Source: Acidilobaceae archaeon
GTDB taxonomy: Archaea; Thermoproteota; Thermoprotei_A; Sulfolobales; Acidilobaceae
Assembly (NCBI GenBank): GCA_026985435.1
Contig: JALSQL010000092.1
Span: 1 to 5,650, forward strand
Length of the DNA: 5,650 nucleotides
Reading direction: 5' to 3'
The notes below the pieces were generated by a model. It did not search any database and had not been told where the DNA came from. It saw nothing but the letters and a program-made list of their open reading frames with translations. This document shows, piece by piece, positions 1 through 5,650 of the stretch (within the stretch, counting starts at the first letter, position 1; every line of letters starts with the position of its first letter). The translations under genes were made by a program, and so were the position numbers.

Positions 1-29
1 GGACTAGCAGTTTCGGTGCTGCTGGTAGG

Positions 30-929
30 GTGGCTCATGACTCGACGCTGTTCTATTCGAGGAGGCTGTATAGGGGCTTGCCGCTGCCGAAGCCGGCCCC
101 TGGGGGTCTCGTGGAGAACCCCGTGCCCCCGGGGTATCTTGATAGGGTTGTAGTTGGGGATGCCCGGGAGGTTCTCCGAGGGCTCCCGGATAATAGCGTG
201 CACCTCATGGTTACCTCACCACCCTATAATGTGGGGAAGGAGTACGACGAGGACCTGACTCTGGGGGAGTACCTGGACTTCATAGAGGAGGTGATGAGGG
301 AGGTCTACCGTGTCCTGGTATGGGGCGGGCGGGTGTGCTTCAACGTGGCCAACCTCGGCCGGAAGCCGTACATCCCTCTCCACGCCTACCTGATAGAGAG
401 GTTTGAGAGGATAGGCTTCCTCATGCGGGGGGAGATCATCTGGGATAAGGGGGACGCCGTCTCCGGCTCCAGCACGGCCTGGGGGACGTGGATGAGCGCC
501 GTGAACCCCACGCTCCGGGACCAGCACGAGTACATCATAGTAATGAGTAAGGGCGACTTCAAGCGGAGAAGGCCCCCGGGGAGGAGGGACACTATAACCC
601 GGGAGGAGTTCCTAGAGTTCACCCGGAGCGTGTGGAGGTTCCCACCTGAGAGCGCCCGGCGAGTCGGCCACCCGGCCCCCTTCCCTGTGGAGCTGCCATA
701 TAGGTGCATACAGCTATACACGTTCGAGGGCGACGTGGTGCTGGACCCCTTCGCTGGCTCCGGGACCACATGCCTAGCCGCAGCGAAGACGCGGAGACAC
801 TACATCTGCATAGACATAAACGAGGAGTACGCCAGGCTAGCCAGGGAGAGGCTCTCAGCCCCCAAGGCGGGCGAGCCCGCGAGCGTTGGGCGATGGCCCC
901 GGGGGCGTGGCGGTCTTGGCGCCCGCTAG
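30..929 (+). CDS. Site-specific DNA methyltransferase, beta class (predicted N4-cytosine, possibly N6-adenine)
   Basis: A 299-residue protein predicted to move a methyl group from S-adenosylmethionine to an exocyclic amino group of a base in a specific DNA site. The catalytic motif TSPPY is at residues 62-66, ahead of the AdoMet-binding motif DPFAGSGTT at 239-247. This order defines the beta class. An HPAPFPVELP block (214-223) precedes the AdoMet motif, as is usual in the N6_N4_Mtase family. The likely target-recognition region lies between them, about 140-213, and includes a WGTWMSAVNPTLRDQHEY segment at 151-168. SPPY is commoner in N4-cytosine enzymes, and N4-methylcytosine suits hot-living cells because it does not deaminate to thymine; N6-adenine cannot be excluded. 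The GTG at 30 is the first start in the window, but the frame is open to base 3 with no stop, so the true start may lie outside. No restriction endonuclease is visible alongside. The last 23 bases overlap the next gene. Confidence 0.92.
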   Translation: MAHDSTLFYSRRLYRGLPLPKPAPGGLVENPVPPGYLDRVVVGDAREVLRGLPDNSVHLMVTSPPYNVGKEYDEDLTLGEYLDFIEEVMREVYRVLVWGGRVCFNVANLGRKPYIPLHAYLIERFERIGFLMRGEIIWDKGDAVSGSSTAWGTWMSAVNPTLRDQHEYIIVMSKGDFKRRRPPGRRDTITREEFLEFTRSVWRFPPESARRVGHPAPFPVELPYRCIQLYTFEGDVVLDPFAGSGTTCLAAAKTRRHYICIDINEEYARLARERLSAPKAGEPASVGRWPRGRGGLGAR

Positions 930-3630
930 GCGGGCACGCCCGGCGCTCGCCCTGATAGCCGTAGGTCTGGCCCTGCTCGGGGCCTGGCGGTACCCGGTGG
1001 CCAGCGCAGGCCCTGCGGCCCCGGGGCGTGTGGCTATCCTTGACGCTTCGCCCCACCTCTGGTATAGGATGGCTGAGGCCCTGGTTGAGAGGCTCTACGA
1101 CCCCAGCCTGGGCCTCTTCAGGGAGACTTGGGGGACCCCTGAGGGGAGGTGCTGGTACTGGAACACCGAGCAGGGCGAGGCCGCTCAGGTGGTTGTACAC
1201 CTTGATAACGCCACACTACTGACTGATATGCTAGCTGGCTACAGGCGTTATCTCACCTATGATAATGGCACGAGCGTCTACCTCTTCACAAGGTATACCC
1301 CATGCTCTATGATACGTGCCCTATCGACGGATCCCAGGAACTTCAGCCTGGGCAATTTGATAGTGAACGTAGGCGGGGATCTGTCGGGGACTAGGACGGA
1401 TAACGGGAATTACTCTCGGGCCATCGCTATTAGCCTTGACATTTACAAGGATTACACAAACATCTACGAGCAGGACAAGGCCTGGCCTAACCTGTGGTAC
1501 ACCGCCAACCTGAAGGCGCCCGAGGTCTGGTACCGGTCGCCCGGCGATACTGGGGACTACAGGGGTATATGGGACACGAGCGACGGGAGCCTTGGCGCTG
1601 GCCGTATAGTTGACTACCATATCTCGTATAATTCTACTTACGCGGAAGCGGTTAGAGTGATGAGTGACGCTAGACTTGTCTACGAGCAGCACTTCATCCT
1701 CGAGCCGAGGAAGCCCTACGTTAAGGTCCTCCTAGTGGTCAGGAACAACTCCACTGATAACCTCTCAGACGTGAGGGTGTCGCTCGCCTTCGACAACATG
1801 GACTGGTGGCTCTACCAGGTAGCATACCTCCCGGGAATAGGCTACATTAACGCCTCAACCTCCGGAAAGAAGATAAGTGATACCGAGAAGGAGTATCACC
1901 TAGCGTACTCTTGGGATGGGAAGTGGGAGCCCGTAAACGGGTGGTGGATAGCGGTATTCTACAGCAATAGACCCATCGGCATGAACAGGGGTTTAGCCGT
2001 GATGGTCAACGCAAGCTATGGTGTGCACCTCTGGGGCTATGGGAACCTCCAGAGCCCCCAGAAGGACCTCTACGGGATCCCGGCGTTTACTGATTGGTAT
2101 TTCCGTTGGATGAAGTTCGAGATCAAGATAGGCAACCTGGCCCCTGGAGAGTCCAGGACCGTCGAGGTTAGGATAGTGCCTATGGCCTCCTACGCTCCCG
2201 GCCTCGAGAGGCTCTACGTGGAGATGCTATCAAAGATCGATCAGCTCGACGGGCGGGACTTCAGCTACGCCGTAAACACGGGCACGGGAGCCTTCGGGGG
2301 CCTCGCCGAGGCAGCGGCGAGCCTAGGGGCCAGCAGCTATGGCCTCCTTCTGGGGGCCGTCGAAACCGCGGGGCGAGTCATGGAGGGCTGGGGGTGGAGG
2401 GTGTCTACCAGGGTTCTAGCCAACTACATCCAAGCGCTGGTGACACTTTACGAGAGCTCGGGCGACGAGACCCTCCTCGAAGAGGCGAGGCGGGCGGCGG
2501 GGGCGCTGCTCTCGGCTCAGGTGAGGGATCCGGGCGACCCGAGGGATGGGGGCTTCCTCGACGCGCCCCCTCCCCTGGGTATCGCCGCCTACCTGGACGT
2601 CGGCGCCGAGGCGACCCTAGCCCTCCTGGCCCTCTACAACGCCACGGGCGACGAGTCCTACCTCGACGCCGTCCAGTACTGGCTCGACCGCTGGTTCCAC
2701 CACGACGAAGCCACGGGGAGCTGGTACTACCACATCTACAGGAGCCCGCGGGAGGCGCCGGGCGGCCGGTGGTACGTAGGGCGCCTCGACGGCGAGCCGC
2801 CCTACGCTCTAGGGTACCTCCTACAGGCCCTCTCGAGCCTATACTGGGACGACCCGAGGCTGGGAGAGGCGGCCAGCACGCTCTGGTCCCTCCTCGAGGC
2901 GGGGTACTGGGTGGCCACCAGCAGCGGGGCCGGCGAGTCTAACGTTGAGACCCAGAGTAGCGCCGCTGCCGGCCTGCGGGCGTACCTCAACTCCCTCGCA
3001 GAACACGCTGGCGCTGGGGTGGAGTACGTGAGGGGCGCCACTCTTCGCAGCCTCGACTGCATGGGCGGCCCCAGCGGCCGGGCGCCGCCAGCGGGCGGGG
3101 CCGCGGAGGCCACGCTGCACATTGAGGTGGAGAGGCGCGGGGCCGGCCCGTCTGTCGTAGCCGTCTACATACCCCGAGGGGCCGTGGAGGCCGTCCACGA
3201 GGGGGGAGCCCGCCTACCGGCCGCCTCGAGCCTCGACGGCCTCGCAGCCGCTGGCAGCGCATACTACTGGGACCCAGCCAGCAGGATCCTCTACGTCAAG
3301 CTAACATCGAGTGGCAGGCTATCAGTGGCGTGCAGGCTAGAGGCCCCGCACACTAGCGAGACGGGTGGGCCGGGCCCAACCGGGGGCGCCACCAACACCA
3401 GCTTGGCCTCCCGCCCTCCCAGCAGCCCCAGCCCGCCCCAGCCTGGGGGCACAGCCGCCCTAGCAGCCCCAGCCGTGGCCCTCGCGCTTCTCGCCTGGCT
3501 CGCCTGGCGTCTGCTGGGGAGGACCCAGACCCGCCCCCGGCCCCTGGAAGGTGACGGGGAGGGTGGAGGGGCCATGAGGAAGCCCGGAGGGGCTGAGAGT
3601 CTACAGGGGCGAGAGGGCGCGTGGCCATAA
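907..3630 (+). CDS. Exported, membrane-anchored surface protein with a predicted six-hairpin glycosidase-like helical region
   Basis: A 907-residue protein that I cannot assign to a named family. A signal peptide is clear: basic RRAR at 8-11, a hydrophobic core at 12-27 and a likely cut after VASA (31-34). Residues about 45-430 are rich in Trp/Tyr and beta-like. Residues about 458-698 are helical with repeated units (510-535, 572-597, 641-667); the first two share the pattern LYxxxGDExxLxxA, typical of (alpha/alpha) toroids of glycosidases and sugar epimerases. A second beta-rich domain follows (708-813), then a Pro/Ser/Thr stalk (820-848), a membrane helix (849-870) and a basic cytoplasmic tail. 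Twelve N-X-S/T sequons and four cysteines (82, 133, 718, 809) fit a location outside the cell. A role in binding or processing surface or environmental carbohydrate is inference. GTG 907 gives the best signal peptide; TTG 886 (914 residues) and TTG 916 are alternatives. It overlaps the methyltransferase and is probably co-transcribed. GC content rises sharply in the 3' half. Confidence 0.85.
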   Translation: MAVLAPARRARPALALIAVGLALLGAWRYPVASAGPAAPGRVAILDASPHLWYRMAEALVERLYDPSLGLFRETWGTPEGRCWYWNTEQGEAAQVVVHLDNATLLTDMLAGYRRYLTYDNGTSVYLFTRYTPCSMIRALSTDPRNFSLGNLIVNVGGDLSGTRTDNGNYSRAIAISLDIYKDYTNIYEQDKAWPNLWYTANLKAPEVWYRSPGDTGDYRGIWDTSDGSLGAGRIVDYHISYNSTYAEAVRVMSDARLVYEQHFILEPRKPYVKVLLVVRNNSTDNLSDVRVSLAFDNMDWWLYQVAYLPGIGYINASTSGKKISDTEKEYHLAYSWDGKWEPVNGWWIAVFYSNRPIGMNRGLAVMVNASYGVHLWGYGNLQSPQKDLYGIPAFTDWYFRWMKFEIKIGNLAPGESRTVEVRIVPMASYAPGLERLYVEMLSKIDQLDGRDFSYAVNTGTGAFGGLAEAAASLGASSYGLLLGAVETAGRVMEGWGWRVSTRVLANYIQALVTLYESSGDETLLEEARRAAGALLSAQVRDPGDPRDGGFLDAPPPLGIAAYLDVGAEATLALLALYNATGDESYLDAVQYWLDRWFHHDEATGSWYYHIYRSPREAPGGRWYVGRLDGEPPYALGYLLQALSSLYWDDPRLGEAASTLWSLLEAGYWVATSSGAGESNVETQSSAAAGLRAYLNSLAEHAGAGVEYVRGATLRSLDCMGGPSGRAPPAGGAAEATLHIEVERRGAGPSVVAVYIPRGAVEAVHEGGARLPAASSLDGLAAAGSAYYWDPASRILYVKLTSSGRLSVACRLEAPHTSETGGPGPTGGATNTSLASRPPSSPSPPQPGGTAALAAPAVALALLAWLAWRLLGRTQTRPRPLEGDGEGGGAMRKPGGAESLQGREGAWP

Positions 3631-3695
3631 CGGACGGCGTATACGGGGCTGGGGGATACACCTGGAGTGTCCACCGCCCGTGGGGCTTCTGGCGG

Positions 3696-3703
3696 CTTCT
3701 TCT
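3696..3703 (+). terminator. Weak candidate pyrimidine-tract terminator after the surface-protein gene
   Basis: The run CTTCTTCT, about 65 bases past the stop of the surface-protein gene and preceded by another CTTCT, is the only pyrimidine-rich stretch in the spacer on this strand. Archaeal termination usually uses T-rich runs, and this one is interrupted by cytosines, so the call is weak. Nothing else was found in the spacer 3631-3848: no credible gene, no C/D-box motif and no strong hairpin outside the tRNA. Confidence 0.18.
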
Positions 3704-3848
3704 AATGGGGTTTGGCATCTCGGGTTGGCGGCTTACAGTGCCCCCGGCGGGTTCCCCGCGTCGGCTCGGCCGTGGGCTTCGGGGCTTGGCGGGTGTGGTT
3801 TAGGGGTGGCTGGCTTGGGGTGGTAGGCGGGTAGGAGGCGGTGGCGGG

Positions 3849-3924
3849 TGGAGCCGCCGCCGGGATTTGAACCCGGGACCTCCGCCTTACCAGGGCGGCG
3901 CTCTGCCAGCTGAGCTACGGCGGC
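3849..3924 (-). tRNA. tRNA-Thr (anticodon GGU), with encoded CCA
   Basis: A complete intronless cloverleaf reads on the minus strand. The acceptor stem is GCCGCCG with CGGCGGC (7 bp). The D stem is GCUC/GAGC with loop AGCUGGCA. The anticodon stem is CCGCC/GGCGG with loop CUGGUAA, giving anticodon GGU (plus-strand bases 3889-3891). The variable loop is AGGUC, and the T stem CCGGG/CCCGG closes loop UUCAAAU. The body is 73 nt (3852-3924), and bases 3851-3849 encode the CCA tail. The discriminator is U73 with G1-C72 and C2-G71, which fits archaeal threonine tRNAs. It decodes ACC and ACU. The gene lies 50 bases downstream of the nucleotidyltransferase-like gene on the same strand, so it could be read from that transcript or from its own promoter. 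Confidence 0.97.
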
Positions 3925-3946
3925 GCTCCCCCTCTCTCTGGGGGCC

Positions 3947-3955
3947 GGTTTCGGT
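3947..3955 (-). promoter_or_regulatory. Weak candidate box A (TATA-like) for tRNA-Thr
   Basis: On the minus strand this reads ACCGAAACC, centred about 26 bases before the mature 5' end of the tRNA. That is the expected distance for an archaeal TATA/BRE element. It is the most A-rich spot in an otherwise GC-rich leader, but it matches the TATA consensus poorly. The tRNA might instead be processed from the upstream gene's transcript. Confidence 0.22.
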
Positions 3956-3974
3956 GTGGGTGCCTGGTTGGGGG

Positions 3975-4451
3975 TTAAGAGGGTTGCGGGTTGGGGTAGA
4001 GTTCTAGGGGTGGGCAGCCTGTTAGGCGGGAGCGGGCGTAGGTGTCGTTCACGTGTAGCTCTAGTATGTTATGGTGTAGGCCGCGCTTGTAGGTTCTAGC
4101 CAGCTCCCTGTACTCCCCCGGAGTCTTGGTGTGTATGAACGCCTCCTTGAGGGCGTTGTCGAGCAGGGGCTCCAGCTGCTTGAGGGCGTACGCCTCCGCG
4201 GGGCTCTCGACTAGGAGTAGGAGGTCGACGTCAAGGCTGGGCCTGGAGTCGCTAGCGCACTCCCCGCCTGAGAGGTCCGCGAGCGCCGCCCTGCGGAGGG
4301 TGTGGAACCTCCTGGCGACAGCCTCCACTATCGCCTCGGCTAGGGCCCTCTTCACCCTCTCCCAGTCCTGGGGGGTGCGGAGCAGCCTGGAGTAGGCCTC
4401 CCGGGCCCTCTCGAACACCTCCCTCCAGACCTCGTACTCGAACCCGTCCAT
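3975..4451 (-). CDS. Small conserved-looking protein, possible divergent minimal (MNT-type) nucleotidyltransferase
   Basis: A 158-residue protein starting at ATG 4451 and ending in TAA. Residues 1-58 look like charged amphipathic helices. Residues 61-81 run from SGG (61-63) to DVDLLLLV (74-81), with two acidic residues, D74 and D76. This resembles the G-[GS]-x(9-13)-D-x-D core of the nucleotidyltransferase fold, where the aspartates bind metal. The segment after it (84-135) contains a TPGEYREL stretch (110-117), as is often seen following that strand in archaeal minimal nucleotidyltransferases. The glycine motif is imperfect and the helical N terminus is longer than usual, so activity is uncertain and the substrate unknown. 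The frame stays open to GTG 4562, but the extra 37 residues are low-complexity and cover the control region, so the ATG is preferred. A GGAGG lies 13 bases before it, rather far. No partner HEPN-type toxin gene is visible. Confidence 0.72.
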   Translation of the reverse strand: MDGFEYEVWREVFERAREAYSRLLRTPQDWERVKRALAEAIVEAVARRFHTLRRAALADLSGGECASDSRPSLDVDLLLLVESPAEAYALKQLEPLLDNALKEAFIHTKTPGEYRELARTYKRGLHHNILELHVNDTYARSRLTGCPPLELYPNPQPS

Positions 4452-4487
4452 GGCGGGGGGCGCCCCTCCGCCCCTCCCCTGCTGACG

Positions 4488-4496
4488 GCTTAATCC
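4488..4496 (-). promoter_or_regulatory. Candidate TATA-like element for the nucleotidyltransferase-like gene
   Basis: On the minus strand this reads GGATTAAGC, centred about 41 bases before the ATG at 4451. Archaeal transcription would then begin near 4466 and leave a leader of roughly 15 bases. It is one of few AT-rich spots in this GC-rich spacer. The match to consensus is moderate. Confidence 0.32.
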
Positions 4497-4501
4497 TGCC
4501 C

Positions 4502-4518
4502 CACCGTATTCCACGGTG
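4502..4518. promoter_or_regulatory. Perfect inverted repeat in the divergent control region, operator-like
   Basis: CACCGT and ACGGTG are exact reverse complements separated by ATTCC, forming a 17-bp dyad. It sits immediately upstream of the candidate TATA element of the minus-strand gene and about 80 bases before that of the plus-strand gene. The position suits a regulator binding site affecting one or both genes. A CACGTG palindrome lies 5 bp further along (4523-4528). Binding is inference. Confidence 0.35.
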
Positions 4519-4599
4519 TTTACACGTGAGAAGACTGCCCGGGCTAGGCGGCCCCGCGGCACGCTCGCGGCGCACCCCCCGGCTACCCTGGCCTTTCAG

Positions 4600-4607
4600 G
4601 CTTATAG
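4600..4607 (+). promoter_or_regulatory. Candidate TATA box for the CBS-RAM gene
   Basis: GCTTATAG is the clearest TATA-like element in the window, with the core TTATA at 4602-4606. Transcription would start near 4630, leaving a leader of about 20 bases before GTG 4650. That leader contains GGGGTGG (4638-4644), a Shine-Dalgarno-like sequence 5 bases ahead of the start. The combined spacing supports this as the promoter. Confidence 0.5.
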
Positions 4608-4649
4608 GCCGGGACGGGGCTCCCCGTACATTATCTCGGGGTGGCGCGG

Positions 4650-5650
4650 GTGGCGGTTCCCAGGGTCGGGGATGTGGCCTCGAGGAGGCTCCCCCTGCTC
4701 GGGGCCGACCAGACCCTGGCTAAGGCGGCTGAGGTGATGCTGGCCAACTCGAGCGGCGGCGTCGTGGTGGCCGACGCCAGGGGGAGGCCGGCCCTCGTGC
4801 TGAGCTACCGGGGCCTCCTGAGGGCCCTGGCCCGCGGCGCCAGCGTGGAGTCGAGGGTGGCAGAGTACGCTGTCGACGAGCCTGTGACTGTCTGGGAGGG
4901 CGCTAGTGTGGTGGACGCCTTCGAGGTTATGAGGAGGGAGGGGGTCCGGTTCCTCCCCGTCGTGGACTCGAGGCACAGGCTGACCGGCTTCTTCGAGCCC
5001 TCCCACGCGGCGCCAGCGCTATGGGAGGCCCTGGACTACGGCGAGGCCCAGGTGGAGGCCAGGGCTAGGGGCGTCGTGGTGCTCCATGGCGACGCCACCG
5101 TCGGGGAGGCCGCTAGGGCTATGGACTCGAACGGCGCGACCGAGCTGCTCGTCCGGGCTGGCGGGGGCCTCGCGCTCCTCAGGGAGGAGGACTTCCTCCG
5201 CGCCGTCGCCTCCGGCGACCTCGACGCGAGGGTGGCAGAGTACGCTCGGGGGCGCGTGATCAGGGTTCCACCCGGCTTCGACGCCAAGAGCGCCGTGGAG
5301 CTCATGGTTGAGAACGAGGTTAGGAGGCTCCTCGTCACAACCCCCGAGAGGCCCTCAACTGTCACGCTGAGCGACCTCGCATTCGAGGCGGCCAGCCTGC
5401 TGGCCTCGAGGGGCAGGGTGGAGGTTGGCTTCGTCCTCGTGAAGGCCGAGACGGGGAGGGAGCTGGAGGTGGCGTCCAGGCTCATACTGGCCGAGGGGGT
5501 CACCGAGGTGCACCTAGTCACGGGCGAGTACGACATCCTAGCCAAGGTGGAGGCCCCCAGCCTCCACGCCATCTACGACGTGGTCAGGGAGAGGATAAGG
5601 CTCACCCCGGGCGTCACCGGCACCCTAACCCTAGCGGGGGTCAGGGTGGC
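4650..5650 (+). CDS. Four-CBS-repeat protein fused to an Lrp/AsnC-type ligand-binding (RAM) domain, 3' end outside window
   Basis: The reading frame runs without a stop from 4608 to the window edge, giving at least 333 residues. CBS repeats, which bind adenine nucleotides or related ligands, lie at about 6-60, 70-125, 135-185 and 194-250. The hydrophobic strands GGVVVAD and VRFLPVVD and the helix pattern AAEVM/AFEVM/AARAM/AVELM recur in them. From about 257 the sequence matches the ligand-binding half of Lrp/AsnC regulators (RAM fold): VEVGFVLV, then TGEYDIL at 291-297 and TPGV near the edge. No helix-turn-helix is visible, so this is probably a sensor or allosteric protein that responds to nucleotides and possibly amino acids, acting in the cytoplasm on an unknown partner. 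GTG 4650 is preferred because of the GGGGTGG ahead of it; GTG 4641 is possible. The domain calls are from pattern reading; CBS1 and CBS3 are the less certain repeats. Confidence 0.88.
   Translation, partial: MAVPRVGDVASRRLPLLGADQTLAKAAEVMLANSSGGVVVADARGRPALVLSYRGLLRALARGASVESRVAEYAVDEPVTVWEGASVVDAFEVMRREGVRFLPVVDSRHRLTGFFEPSHAAPALWEALDYGEAQVEARARGVVVLHGDATVGEAARAMDSNGATELLVRAGGGLALLREEDFLRAVASGDLDARVAEYARGRVIRVPPGFDAKSAVELMVENEVRRLLVTTPERPSTVTLSDLAFEAASLLASRGRVEVGFVLVKAETGRELEVASRLILAEGVTEVHLVTGEYDILAKVEAPSLHAIYDVVRERIRLTPGVTGTLTLAGVRV
4852..4871 (+). repeat. First copy of a 20-bp exact repeat inside the CBS gene
   Basis: This copy encodes RVAEYA (residues 69-74) at the junction of CBS1 and CBS2. 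It is identical to 5227-5246, which lies 375 bases (exactly 125 codons) downstream in the same frame. It marks an internal duplication of a CBS pair. Confidence 0.8.
5227..5246 (+). repeat. Second copy of the 20-bp exact repeat inside the CBS gene
   Basis: This copy encodes RVAEYA (residues 194-199) at the junction of CBS3 and CBS4. It is identical at the DNA level to 4852-4871, although the flanking protein sequence has diverged. The pairing shows that CBS3-CBS4 are equivalent to CBS1-CBS2. Confidence 0.8.

Noticed and set aside
290..300. TGATGA resembling a C box of a C/D small RNA
   Set aside because: It lies inside the methyltransferase coding sequence, and no paired D box at a suitable distance or matching C'/D' set was found.
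619..1200. Long minus-strand open frame opposite the methyltransferase and the start of the surface-protein gene
   Set aside because: It lies opposite two well-supported genes and has a Pro/Arg/Gly-rich composition without domains, as expected of a shadow frame in GC-rich DNA.
2394..2942. Plus-strand open frame inside the surface-protein gene
   Set aside because: It is very rich in Arg, Gly and Pro and has no recognisable domain; it is an out-of-frame reading of the GC-rich helical region.
3291..3718. Two minus-strand open frames over the end of the surface-protein gene
   Set aside because: They oppose the stalk and membrane-anchor coding sequence, overlap each other, and are low-complexity.
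3621..3803. 60-residue plus-strand open frame after the surface-protein gene
   Set aside because: Gly/Arg/Trp-rich with no domain or ribosome binding site, and it overlaps the end of a real gene in another frame.
3849..4451. tRNA-Thr considered as an integration site for a mobile element
   Set aside because: No duplicated tRNA 3' segment, integrase gene or flanking direct repeat is seen in the window.
4516..4737. Short plus-strand open frames over the divergent control region
   Set aside because: They cover the TATA candidate and run out of frame into the CBS gene; composition is Arg/Pro/Gly-rich.
4602..5572. Two minus-strand open frames opposite the CBS-RAM gene
   Set aside because: They are antisense to clear CBS and RAM domain coding sequence. 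The second is Ser/Thr/Ala-rich, typical of a reverse-frame shadow.

Overview
The window looks like part of the chromosome of a hyperthermophilic archaeon, most likely a GC-rich crenarchaeote (Thermoproteota) of the Desulfurococcales type. The grounds are heavy AGG-arginine use with frequent ATA and CTA codons, GTG starts, a TATA-like promoter element, a tRNA-Thr with U at the discriminator position, and a surface protein rich in N-glycosylation sequons. The genus cannot be fixed from the sequence alone.

Layout. (1) 30-929, plus strand: a beta-class DNA methyltransferase of the N4-cytosine/N6-adenine family, whose reading frame is open to the left edge of the window. (2) 907-3630, plus strand, overlapping the methyltransferase by 23 bases: a large exported, membrane-anchored protein. 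It has a signal peptide, a beta-rich N-terminal half dense in N-glycosylation sequons, a helical-repeat region resembling an (alpha/alpha) glycosidase toroid, a second beta domain, a Pro/Ser/Thr stalk and a C-terminal membrane anchor. (3) 3631-3848: a spacer with only a weak pyrimidine-tract terminator candidate. (4) 3849-3924, minus strand: tRNA-Thr(GGU) with an encoded CCA end. (5) 3975-4451, minus strand: a small protein that looks like a divergent minimal nucleotidyltransferase. (6) 4452-4649: a divergent control region with a TATA-like element for each side and a perfect 6-bp dyad. (7) 4650 to the right edge, plus strand: a protein of four tandem CBS repeats fused to an Lrp/AsnC-type ligand-binding (RAM) domain, cut off by the window end.

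How the genes relate. The first two genes are probably on one transcript because they overlap, but methylation and a cell-surface sugar-acting protein share no obvious pathway. The minus-strand tRNA and nucleotidyltransferase-like gene diverge from the CBS-RAM gene, and the shared upstream region may regulate both. No restriction enzyme, transposase, integrase or CRISPR array is visible. The most unusual items are the CBS-RAM fusion without a visible DNA-binding domain, the multi-domain surface protein with a sharp internal change in base composition, and the atypical nucleotidyltransferase-like protein.
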